Origin: Nocardiopsis alkaliphila YIM 80379
Lineage (GTDB): Bacteria; Actinomycetota; Actinomycetes; Streptosporangiales; Streptosporangiaceae
Length of the DNA: 35,847 bases
Assembly (NCBI RefSeq): GCF_000341005.1
Contig: NZ_ANBD01000089.1
Location: 1 to 35,847, forward strand
Direction: 5' to 3'
Shown here: in pieces, positions 26,029 through 32,624 of the stretch
Layout of the letters: the number at the start of each line of letters is the position of its first letter
Numbering within the stretch: position 1 is the first letter of the stretch
Notes under the pieces: model-generated
Seen by the model: the letters and a program-made list of their open reading frames with translations, nothing else
Database searches by the model: none
What the model was told of the DNA's origin: nothing
Made by a program: the position numbers and the translations under genes

Positions 26029-27188
26029 ACCACGGGATCGAGACGCTGGAGGCACGGCGGACCAGGCTCGCCGCCGGACTGAAGACCGAGGAGCACATTC
26101 GTGCGGTGTTCGCGAAAGTCCCACGCCACCTGTTCCTCCCTGACCAGGTCTGGCCCAAGGTCGTCGGAGAACCCCTGGACCGGCGCACCGACCCGGAAGG
26201 CTGGGCCGACCACGCCTATGACGACACTCCCGTCATCACCCAGGTCAACGAGGGATCGAACAGATCCGTGAACGTTCCGACCTCCTCCTCGTCCGCTCCC
26301 TCGGTCATGGCGGCGATGTTGGAGGCCGCCGAGGTGAAGACAGGCCACCGCGTCCTAGAGATCGGTACCGGGACCGGTTTCAACGCGGCCCTGTTGTGCG
26401 AACTCGTCGGCGCACAGGGGCACGTCGTCACCGTGGAGGTGGACCCCGCCGTCATCGCGTGGGCCCGCCGCGCTCTGGAGGCCAACGGCTACGCACCGAC
26501 CGTCCTACGTGCCGACGGCCACACCGGGCACCCGGCCGCGGCCCCCTACGATTCGGTCATCGCCACATGCGCTGTGGTGCGGGTGCCCCGAGCATGGATC
26601 GAACAGACTCGGGCGGGCGGGGTCATCGTGCTTCCGTGGTCCCCCGGCGTCACCCTCCCCGGCGGGATGATGGCGAGGCTGGTCGTCGATCCGCGCGCCG
26701 GCCGGGCACAGGGGAGGTTCATCGGGGAGGCCGATTTCATGAGCCTGCGCCGGCAGCGGGCCCGACGCGGTGCACCGCCCTCCCCTGACGCCGCCGCCGA
26801 CCGGACATGGCGGATCCCGGGTGACGCCCGAGACCTGCTCCTGGGCGGTGCCGGTCCACAATTGGCGCTGATGAACCCCGGTACCGCGATGGGTTTTCAG
26901 ACGCAGCCCGCCCAGGAGTCCGGCTGTGTGTGGCTCGCGGCCACGGATTCACCTTCATGGGTACGCCTGCACTCGGACGGGCGAGTGCAGCAGGGCGGCC
27001 CCGACCACCTCGGTGAGCGGGTTCTGGCCTCCCACGAGTTCTGGCAGACCCAGGGGAGCCCGGCCCTGACCGAGTACGGGCTCACCGTCGACGCCTCGGG
27101 CGAGCATCGGGTGTGGCTGCGAGACCCCTCCGGCCCGAACTGGGTCCAGGTACCGGGCACAGGTGGCGGCCTCCCTGAACCCGCATGA
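26025..27188 (+). CDS. Protein-L-isoaspartate O-methyltransferase-like enzyme
   Basis: 387 aa from GTG 26025 (GGGAG just upstream). The N-terminal 200 residues follow the PIMT outline: VPRHLFLPDQVWP near 30, the YDDTPVITQ region near 65, a Ser-rich SSSSAPSVMAAMLE helix near 90, and the SAM-binding motif VLEIGTGTGFNAALL near 110. PIMT enzymes methylate isoaspartyl or, in some RiPP pathways, aspartyl residues. The C-terminal ~170 residues are an extension absent from housekeeping PIMT. Such extended PIMT homologues occur next to regulators and in peptide-modifying clusters of actinobacteria. The substrate here is unknown; it is on the same strand as, and about 770 bases before, the tiny MNDDGSN gene, whose Asp-Gly pair is a classic aspartimide site. 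Confidence 0.8.
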   Translation: MNHGIETLEARRTRLAAGLKTEEHIRAVFAKVPRHLFLPDQVWPKVVGEPLDRRTDPEGWADHAYDDTPVITQVNEGSNRSVNVPTSSSSAPSVMAAMLEAAEVKTGHRVLEIGTGTGFNAALLCELVGAQGHVVTVEVDPAVIAWARRALEANGYAPTVLRADGHTGHPAAAPYDSVIATCAVVRVPRAWIEQTRAGGVIVLPWSPGVTLPGGMMARLVVDPRAGRAQGRFIGEADFMSLRRQRARRGAPPSPDAAADRTWRIPGDARDLLLGGAGPQLALMNPGTAMGFQTQPAQESGCVWLAATDSPSWVRLHSDGRVQQGGPDHLGERVLASHEFWQTQGSPALTEYGLTVDASGEHRVWLRDPSGPNWVQVPGTGGGLPEPA

Positions 27189-27291
27189 GCGGAACCACGT
27201 CCCGTCGCACATGACGGGCGGCTCCGGCCGTCCGTGGCCGAGACATCACGAACGGCCGGTTACTCATCAGCTACCCCCGAAGGGCAACACC

Positions 27292-27591
27292 GTGGCCGGC
27301 ACCACCCAAATACGCACCTACACCGTCAAAGAGGGCCTGCTCGACGCATGGGTACGGCGATGGAAGGAGGAGATCGTCCCACTGCGCCTGGAGTTCGGTT
27401 TCTCCCTCGGCGGCGCTTGGATCGACCGGGAACGCCACCACTTCATCTGGGAGATCTCCTACGACGGCCCCCAGAGTTTCGCCGAACGCAACCGCCGGTA
27501 CTGGGACTCCCCCGAACGCCAGGCGATGGACCTGGACCCCAAGGACTACCTGGTCTCCACCGACGTCCGCGAGGTCACCCGGGTCCACTGA
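27292..27591 (+). CDS. NIPSNAP-like small protein
   Basis: 99 aa from GTG 27292, supported by AAGGG seven bases upstream. QIRTYTVKEGLLDAWVRRWKEE followed by the FGFSLGGAWIDRERHHFIWEISYDG strand pair is the ferredoxin-like (dimeric alpha/beta barrel) NIPSNAP pattern. Bacterial NIPSNAP proteins have no settled activity. It lies 103 bases after the methyltransferase on the same strand and before the tiny mccA-like gene, so it may be part of the same transcription unit, but a role in the peptide pathway is not shown. Confidence 0.75.
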   Translation: MAGTTQIRTYTVKEGLLDAWVRRWKEEIVPLRLEFGFSLGGAWIDRERHHFIWEISYDGPQSFAERNRRYWDSPERQAMDLDPKDYLVSTDVREVTRVH

Positions 27592-27955
27592 CCCGGCCTT
27601 TCCTCCTCGCCGACCGCGAGCATGTGCGCCCGACGTCTCGAGGGGTCGCGTATTCCCGATTCCAAGGGGCGCGCGTGCCCCTGGTGAGACCACGGTGACG
27701 GGCAGTCGGGGCGAAGCCGCTGTCCCCTTCCGGCCACCCGCGAATCCCTTACGGTGCAGGCTTTGCGTGCGCACCCGCCAACGATCCCCGCCGAAGGGGT
27801 CCGCCCCCCTTCAACGTTCCCCCCTTCGCGAGCAACTTCGAGCAAGGGCATTGGTCGGTCACCGGGCGCGGGCTTTGATGGATGTGGGGCGATCACCCGG
27901 CACCTCGGACCGCCCTGTTCCACACGATCCCCACCCCTGCTGTGAGGAGGCGGCC
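27592..27955 (+). promoter_or_regulatory. Intergenic region before the MNDDGSN gene: hairpin and candidate promoter
   Basis: 364 bases without a supported protein gene. AGGGGC/GCCCCT at 27665-27682, extended by CC/GG, can form a stem after the NIPSNAP-like gene. TTGGTC (27851-27856), a 17-base spacer and TTTGAT (27874-27879) make the best -35/-10 pair, which would give a leader of about 70 bases before the tiny gene. A 94-codon open frame ends with the heptapeptide in frame, but its upstream part has no ribosome binding site and is low-complexity G+C-rich coding. Confidence 0.45.
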
Positions 27956-27979
27956 ATGAACGACGACGGCAGCAACTGA
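27956..27979 (+). CDS. Putative microcin C-like heptapeptide precursor (MccA-like), MNDDGSN
   Basis: Seven codons, ATG to TGA, encoding Met-Asn-Asp-Asp-Gly-Ser-Asn. A near-perfect ribosome binding site GAGGAGG (27944-27950) lies five bases before the ATG, far better than chance. E. coli MccA, the smallest known gene product, is likewise a heptapeptide with Met first and Asn last (MRTGNAN); MccB adenylylates that C-terminal Asn to make microcin C. Here the only MccB homologue in the window is 570 bases away on the opposite strand, and I found no other short frame ending in Asn-stop around it. An inverted repeat follows 17 bases later, as a stem-loop follows E. coli mccA. The assignment is inference from length, terminal Asn, ribosome binding site and neighbours. 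It could instead be a regulatory leader peptide, but nothing codirectional follows it for nearly 2 kb. Confidence 0.6.
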   Translation: MNDDGSN

Positions 27980-27996
27980 CATCCACCAACACCTTC

Positions 27997-28027
27997 GGGG
28001 CGGGGCGGACCAGGTCCGCCCCGCCCC
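27997..28027. terminator. 15-bp perfect inverted repeat, likely bidirectional terminator
   Basis: GGGGCGGGGCGGACC (27997-28011) and GGTCCGCCCCGCCCC (28013-28027) are exact complements around a single A; in RNA the loop would be five to seven bases. It lies 17 bases after the tiny gene and 33 bases after the stop of the convergent HIT gene, so it can end both transcripts. Its strength suggests a short, stable transcript for the heptapeptide, as known for E. coli mccA. Confidence 0.85.
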
Positions 28028-28060
28028 TTCAGCGTGGTCGCTCCCCCGACGTGCGTCGCG

Positions 28061-28552
28061 TCAGGTCGCTGCTTCGGCCCGCACCCGCTCGGCGACGCGC
28101 GCGAGCCAGGCGTCGTCCGCGCGGATGTGGTCGTGGGAGGACAGGTAACCCTGGTAGCGGTCGAAATAGCCGGTGATGGGCGAGGACACCTCACGCCAGT
28201 TCTCGCCCTGGTTACCCGCCGTGTGGTGCATGGGAAAGAGCTTGGCATGGGCGTGGTCGACCCCGTAGCCCTCGTACATGATCCCGGTGCGGGCCACGTC
28301 CTCGAACGCCCGATCCAGCAGACGGGCCACCTGTCGGGCGGCCAGGTGCAGCGCGGTGTACTCCTCGGGTTCCATCTCCACGACGTAGCTGGGTCGGTGG
28401 GCTTTGGGGATCACGACCGAGAAGCCTTCGGTGTTGGGGAAGATCGACAGGAACGCCAGGTGGTCGGCGTCCTCCCAGATCCGATGGGCGGGCGCGTCAC
28501 CGGCTGCGATCCGGCAGAAGATGCACTCGGGGGCGTGGGACTCGCTACTCAC
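28061..28552 (-). CDS. HIT-family hydrolase, probable MccH-like self-immunity enzyme
   Basis: 163 aa histidine-triad protein. An N-terminal zinc pair C-I-F-C (residues 10-13) precedes the nucleotide-binding core, and the triad reads H100-A-H102-A-K104, so the nucleophilic middle His is kept but the third His is Lys, a variant of the HxHxHxx motif. HIT enzymes cleave P-N and P-O bonds at nucleoside monophosphates, and the MccH branch gives immunity to microcin C by splitting its peptide-AMP phosphoramidate. The GTG start overlaps the mccB-like stop by four bases (GTGA), so the two are made together. Neighbourhood makes an MccH-type role likely; a housekeeping Ap4A/HINT role is the alternative. 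Confidence 0.75.
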   Translation of the reverse strand: MSSESHAPECIFCRIAAGDAPAHRIWEDADHLAFLSIFPNTEGFSVVIPKAHRPSYVVEMEPEEYTALHLAARQVARLLDRAFEDVARTGIMYEGYGVDHAHAKLFPMHHTAGNQGENWREVSSPITGYFDRYQGYLSSHDHIRADDAWLARVAERVRAEAAT

Positions 28553-29652
28553 AGGGCTCCTCGGTGTCGTGGCGTCGCGGGACGGACGTCGGCGCAGGTG
28601 GAACAGTACGGGTCACGGTCGGCGGGCTGTGCCTGGACCGACATGTCGTGCGACCACACGCCCATACGCCGGTTCAAGGACGCCGGCACTCCGAACCCTC
28701 CCAGATGGCGCAGGACGTCCAGGGCGGCCAGGGAGGAGGCGAGCATGTTGACCGGGCCGTTGGACGGCGCCTGGTAGCGGGCGTTGATCCGTCCGATGAG
28801 CACCGCCAGCTCGGGTTCGTCGGCGGGGGCGCTTGCCGTGAGCGGCCGGCAGTCCCAGCATCCGGTGATCCCGGGGAGCACCAACGGCCCCCACACCGCG
28901 ATGTCGTTGACGTAGCAGGCGTTCAGCCACGCCCGGCCGGAGTCGACGCAGTGAGCATTCACCAGACCGGTCAGTCCCGGAGAGTCGGCGGAGACCAGCA
29001 GCAGGTCCGCTTCCGGAAGGGCTCTCAGGTCTTCGGTGTCGGTCGGCGCGCCGACGATGGGGCGGATACGGCATCCGGGGTTGCGGCGGCGCAGTTCCCG
29101 AGCCAGGACCTGACTCTTGGGCGAACCGACGTCGGCCTCGGTGAACAGGAACTGGCGGGTCAGGTTGCTCGGCTCCACATGATCGGCGTCCACCAGGGTC
29201 AACGCGCCGATCCCCGCGGTGGCCAGGGTGACCGCGACCAGGTTGCCGATCCCCCCGCAGCCCAGCAGGAGCACGTGGGCGGAGGCCAGCCGTCGCTGCA
29301 CGCGCTCTGCATCCGCGCCGGACAACTCGTAGAACAGGGCGTGCCTGCTGTAGCGGTCCTGTGGGTCGTAGGCGGAGACGGAGAGCAAGCAGTTCCCTCG
29401 TTCTAGGGTCGACATCGCCGCCTCTGCACGGGCGGCTTCCACCCGACAAGGACCGAGCAGGAAGTCCAAGGCCTCGGCCCGGGTTCGGGGCTCGCGGAAG
29501 TGATCGGCGAGGTGGATCAGCGGGCGCCACAGTCCTCGGTCCCGGATGCTCTGCCGAATGGAGCCGAAGCCGAGGAAGAGTGTGCCGTCCTGCACCCCGA
29601 TACGGATATAGGGGGCGAGTACTCGCGGGGATTCGATGCCGGGAGGGTGCAT
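28549..29652 (-). CDS. mccB: MccB-like ThiF-family peptide adenylyltransferase
   Basis: 367 aa from ATG 29652, close to E. coli MccB in size. Residues 12-90 correspond to the N-terminal peptide-clamp (RRE-like) domain. The ThiF core has GCGGIGN at 131-137 (ATP loop), Asp155/Asp157, NLTRQ with Arg166, Lys179, and SAD at 221-223. Blocks strikingly like MccB follow: NACYVNDIAVWGPLVLPG (MccB has NAGYVNDIAVFGPLYVPG), the INARY...PVN region near 289-302 and SLNRRMGVWS near 325. Zinc cysteines are Cys265, Cys268, Cys350 and Cys353. MccB turns the C-terminal Asn of MccA into an isoasparagine-AMP phosphoramidate using two ATP. Similarity spans nearly the whole protein, so it is MccB-like rather than MoeB or ThiF. 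First gene of the mccB-HIT operon, divergent from cassette B. Confidence 0.88.
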   Translation of the reverse strand: MHPPGIESPRVLAPYIRIGVQDGTLFLGFGSIRQSIRDRGLWRPLIHLADHFREPRTRAEALDFLLGPCRVEAARAEAAMSTLERGNCLLSVSAYDPQDRYSRHALFYELSGADAERVQRRLASAHVLLLGCGGIGNLVAVTLATAGIGALTLVDADHVEPSNLTRQFLFTEADVGSPKSQVLARELRRRNPGCRIRPIVGAPTDTEDLRALPEADLLLVSADSPGLTGLVNAHCVDSGRAWLNACYVNDIAVWGPLVLPGITGCWDCRPLTASAPADEPELAVLIGRINARYQAPSNGPVNMLASSLAALDVLRHLGGFGVPASLNRRMGVWSHDMSVQAQPADRDPYCSTCADVRPATPRHRGAL

Positions 29653-29839
29653 CAGGGGACCGCCTTTCGGTCGGGCCGCGAAGGCCGGAACCAGGTCACC
29701 GCCGACCGTAGAACCGGAGCGGTGTCCCGCCCCGGGAAGTTGCTCGGAATTGCTCCCGTAGGCCCTGTCGAAGCCTGGAAACGTGCGGTGGCGGTCGGCG
29801 AGACTGGTCTTCTCGACCCCTGGAAGAGGAAGCCTGCCC

Positions 29840-30040
29840 ATGAAGCTGCGCAAGTTAGGAACCACCTCGCAGGACGGCGGATGTCCGACGCTGTACGAGA
29901 CCGACACCGGTGACATCGTGGTCCAGGGCGATCGGCTGACCGATCCCGAAGCGTTGGCCCAGTTGAATGACATCCTTGCGGGTGAAGAGTTCGTCGTCGT
30001 CCCCCGTGCCCTGCTGACGCGATTCGCCCCCAAGGAGTGA
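29840..30040 (+). CDS. Small conserved protein, second copy (cassette B)
   Basis: 66 aa paralogue of the 68 aa protein at 24173. It begins MKLRKLGTTSQDGGCPTLYE and shares the IVVQG and TDPEALAQL blocks and the single Cys. GAGGA lies about ten bases before the ATG. The DUF6879 gene begins one base after its stop. It is transcribed away from mccB with 187 bases between the two starts, which must hold both promoters; I could not identify clear hexamers there. Function unknown. Confidence 0.75.
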   Translation: MKLRKLGTTSQDGGCPTLYETDTGDIVVQGDRLTDPEALAQLNDILAGEEFVVVPRALLTRFAPKE

Positions 30041-30041
30041 G

Positions 30042-30569
30042 ATGCCCCCGATCCTCAGCGGAGAGGACTTCACCGACCTCTTCCACCGCTACCGCCACAC
30101 GGCCTGGCGGCTCGAAACCCGCTCCCACTACGGAAAGCTCAACGAGGACCAACCCTTTCAGGACTGGTTGGCGGGCAAGGACCCCGGCCTGGAGTGGTTC
30201 AAGCCCTGGCTGCGCATGGTGCGCGAGGAGCTCGCCACCGGGAAACGGATGGAACGGGTACGCCTCATCGACGATCCGCCCTCGGACTATCTGCGTTGGG
30301 AGCTGTGGGGGACTCCCTACAACCTCGGCGTGGGCGAGGACATCCGCTACCTGCCTCGCGACCACCCGATCGTCGCCGAACTCCCCGACCACGACTTCTG
30401 GGTCTTCGACAGCCGTACGGTGGCCCGCCTGGAGTTCGACGGGGACCGGTTCCTGGGGGCGACCCTCAGCGAAGACCCCGGGTATGTGTTGACCGCTCTC
30501 CAAGCACGCGACGCGGCGTGGCATCATGCTCTGACGTTCACGGAGTACATGGCGACAAGGGCACGATGA
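30042..30569 (+). CDS. DUF6879-family protein (cassette B)
   Basis: 175 aa, paralogous to 24376-24930. The same order of blocks is present: F-x-R-Y-R-H-T-A-W-R-L-E-T-R near residue 15, SDYLRWELW near 85, YLPRDHPIVAELPDHDFWVFDSR near 105-127 and the final D-A-A-W-H-H-A-L. No catalytic signature is apparent. The start follows the small protein by one base and the stop overlaps the regulator ATG (ATGA), so all three are one translationally coupled operon. Confidence 0.75.
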   Translation: MPPILSGEDFTDLFHRYRHTAWRLETRSHYGKLNEDQPFQDWLAGKDPGLEWFKPWLRMVREELATGKRMERVRLIDDPPSDYLRWELWGTPYNLGVGEDIRYLPRDHPIVAELPDHDFWVFDSRTVARLEFDGDRFLGATLSEDPGYVLTALQARDAAWHHALTFTEYMATRAR

Positions 30570-31429
30570 CCGACTACCAGACAGCTCGGGTCTCGCTCGG
30601 TGTCCGCTTGCGCGAACTTCGGAGCGAGGCCGGGCTGTCCGGCAGGGAACTCGCGGCACGCTTGGACTGGCACCCCTCCAAGGTGTCGAAATTGGAGCAC
30701 GGCAGGCAGACCGCGAGTGTGGAGGATCTGCGTTCGTGGGCACGGGTGTGCGGACGTCCACAGGCGGCAGAAGGGCTGCTGGCCCAGCTCCGCTCCTTGG
30801 AGACCCACTACGCGAGCTGGCGCCGGCAACTCGCCGGTGGACATGGACCACGTCAACGCTCGTACTCACCTCTGGACGCACGCACCCGATGTTTCCGGAT
30901 CTTCGAGGCGGCGTGCGTTCCCGGGATCCTCCAGACTCAGGACTACGCGAAATTCATGTTCCGTCGGGGCGTGCGACGACACCACACGATCGATGACGTG
31001 GACGAGGCGGTACGTGCCCGAATGGAGCGGCAGGACATCCTCGATCTGCCCGACAAGACCTTCCGTTTCCTGCTCTGGGAGCCCGCTCTACGGATCCGGC
31101 TGGGTCCGGACACGGTCATGGTCGAACAGCTCTCCCGCCTCATCTCGGAGATCGCTCGGTCAAGGGTGGAGATCGGGGTGATCCCCCTGGCCGTGAGCAT
31201 GGACGTGGTGCCCTCGCATGGGTTTTGGATCTTCGACGATGACCGGGTGTTGGTGGAGACGATCGGGGCCGAACTCTGCCTGACAGAGGAGGTGGCGGTA
31301 ACGCCCTACGTGCGTGTGTTCGAGGAGCTGTCCCGCTCGGCGCTACGAGGTCTGTCCGCCATCCGCCTGGTGGAGTCGGTGCGCCGCGATCTGTGCCGGG
31401 GTGCCCAGACCTTGCCCGACAGGAAGTGA
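30566..31429 (+). CDS. Helix-turn-helix regulator with DUF5753 domain (cassette B)
   Basis: 287 aa. HTH core at about residues 24-47 (LSGRELAARLDWHPSKVSKLEHG) and a DUF5753 domain marked by ACVPGILQTQDYAKF and FRFLLWEPALRIR. Paralogous to the cassette A regulator over its length, with the same partners. The ATG overlaps the DUF6879 stop. Two related regulators flanking the PIMT and microcin C-like genes may control them, but no shared operator sequence was identified. A 13-bp stem-loop (31462-31500) follows. Confidence 0.85.
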   Translation: MTDYQTARVSLGVRLRELRSEAGLSGRELAARLDWHPSKVSKLEHGRQTASVEDLRSWARVCGRPQAAEGLLAQLRSLETHYASWRRQLAGGHGPRQRSYSPLDARTRCFRIFEAACVPGILQTQDYAKFMFRRGVRRHHTIDDVDEAVRARMERQDILDLPDKTFRFLLWEPALRIRLGPDTVMVEQLSRLISEIARSRVEIGVIPLAVSMDVVPSHGFWIFDDDRVLVETIGAELCLTEEVAVTPYVRVFEELSRSALRGLSAIRLVESVRRDLCRGAQTLPDRK

Positions 31430-31461
31430 ACACGCCGCTTCCCGGTCCTGCCCGCACCCCC

Positions 31462-31500
31462 ACTCGGGGCCACCTTCACCCGGTCCCGGTGGCCCCGGGT
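31462..31500. terminator. 13-bp stem-loop between convergent genes
   Basis: ACTCGGGGCCACC (31462-31474) pairs with GGTGGCCCCGGGT (31488-31500) with one G-U pair and a 13-base loop. It lies 32 bases after the cassette B regulator and overlaps the last codons of the convergent AbiEi/DUF559-like gene, so it can terminate the rightward transcript. Confidence 0.65.
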
Positions 31501-32510
31501 GGGGGGAGCGTTGCCGCCCTTCCCCCACGTCCTCCCCCGGCCACCAGCGCCAGGATGTACCCCGGCCGCTTCAGGTCCGCCCAGGTGAACCGGACGATCC
31601 GCACGTCCGAGTACAGCATCTGCAGGGCGTTCTGCCGCTCCCGGTCCCGGGCCAGGGCGCGCGGGGTGCTGTGCGGCCCGAGCCCGTCCGCCTCCCCGAT
31701 GAGCCGGGGCCCCTCCCACCACAAGTCCACCACCGCCACGGTCCTGCCCTCCCGGTCGGTGAAGCGGCGCTGGAGTTCGTCCGGGGGCATCCCGCCGTCC
31801 TGGCAGATCAAGCGGATCCGCGTCTCCAACGGACTCTGTGCCCGCCCATCGGCCAACCTCCACCACCGCCGCATGTCCACGCACCCCGCCCGCCCCCGCA
31901 TCCGATCATTGAGTCCCGGAATGTCATCCTCCGTGATTAATCCTTGGTTGAGGGCCGAGTCCATCAGGCACACGGCGCTCTCGCGGTCCAGACCCGGGAC
32001 GGTGTCGCGCAGGGTCCGCCCCGGGTCGGTGACCCTCAGCCCGCCGCCGAGCACGGCGACCTCCTCGGGGCGCACGTTCCAGCCGTGCAGGTCGACCCCG
32101 GCCAGCTTCCGTGGCCTCTTCAGGGCGGGGATGACCATGTGGATCCGACGGCCATCCCACCACTCCAGGCCCTGCATGCCCCACAGCCTCGCCGCGGTCG
32201 CCCCGGCCGCGCACGCTCGCGGCCCCAACGCGAGCTGGGCGGCCATGACCAGGCAGCGCAACCGTTCGGGGGTGTCGGCCCCGGGCATGAGGCGGCGCAC
32301 CACATAGACCTGAAGGTGGGGGTGCAGCCACTCCCCGCGCCGGACCATCCGCCGAAGGTCGTACCTGCTCAGCCCGCACTCGCGCGCCTGCGGCCACGAG
32401 AGGACGCCGTACTGGCCCGCCGCGACCGCGACGGCCGCTTCCATGGGAGCCGGGCCGGGAGGGCTTGGCGGGCAGGAAGGCGGGAGGGCGGGACGTTGGG
32501 TGGGGCTCAT
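31476..32510 (-). CDS. AbiEi-antitoxin-like / DUF559 nuclease-like protein
   Basis: 344 aa. About residues 23-75 form the winged-helix domain seen at the N-terminus of AbiEi-type (type IV toxin-antitoxin) proteins (GVLSWPQARECGLSRYDLRRMVRRGEW, then YVV). The C-terminal part resembles the Vsr-like DUF559 nuclease fold: SPLETRIRLIC helix near 254, VAVVDLWWEG with its Asp near 277, and LIGEADGLG with Glu/Asp near 288. The E-x-D-G pair seems intact. Such fusions are very common in actinobacteria, often without a neighbouring toxin, and none is seen here. Start uncertain: ATG 32510 is the longest choice, an internal ATG at 32444 would remove a Pro-rich leader. It lies 114 bases downstream of pglW on the same strand. 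Confidence 0.7.
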   Translation of the reverse strand: MSPTQRPALPPSCPPSPPGPAPMEAAVAVAAGQYGVLSWPQARECGLSRYDLRRMVRRGEWLHPHLQVYVVRRLMPGADTPERLRCLVMAAQLALGPRACAAGATAARLWGMQGLEWWDGRRIHMVIPALKRPRKLAGVDLHGWNVRPEEVAVLGGGLRVTDPGRTLRDTVPGLDRESAVCLMDSALNQGLITEDDIPGLNDRMRGRAGCVDMRRWWRLADGRAQSPLETRIRLICQDGGMPPDELQRRFTDREGRTVAVVDLWWEGPRLIGEADGLGPHSTPRALARDRERQNALQMLYSDVRIVRFTWADLKRPGYILALVAGGGRGGRAATLPPPGATGTG

Positions 32511-32624
32511 TCCCCCACTATCCGCACGCCCCGCCCCTCACGCCATGGCCGGTTCGGCGCCTGTGGACAAGCCGCCCTTCGCCCCGTCTCCTCGGCCTCC
32601 CCCGTGTCTCGAACGGGCAGGGCC

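Noticed and set aside
27695-27979. 94-codon open frame ending in MNDDGSN
   Set aside because: The upstream 87 codons are Arg/Pro-rich without a ribosome binding site; the strong GAGGAGG marks the internal ATG at 27956 as the real start.
29653-29839. Alternative MccA-like peptide directly upstream of mccB on the minus strand
   Set aside because: No short frame ending in Asn followed by a stop and preceded by a ribosome binding site was found in this interval, unlike at 27956.
21726-32510. Insertion of a transposon or integrative element between pglX and pglW
   Set aside because: No transposase, integrase, terminal inverted repeats or tRNA attachment site was found; the cargo may have arrived by homologous exchange but a discrete mobile element is not supported.
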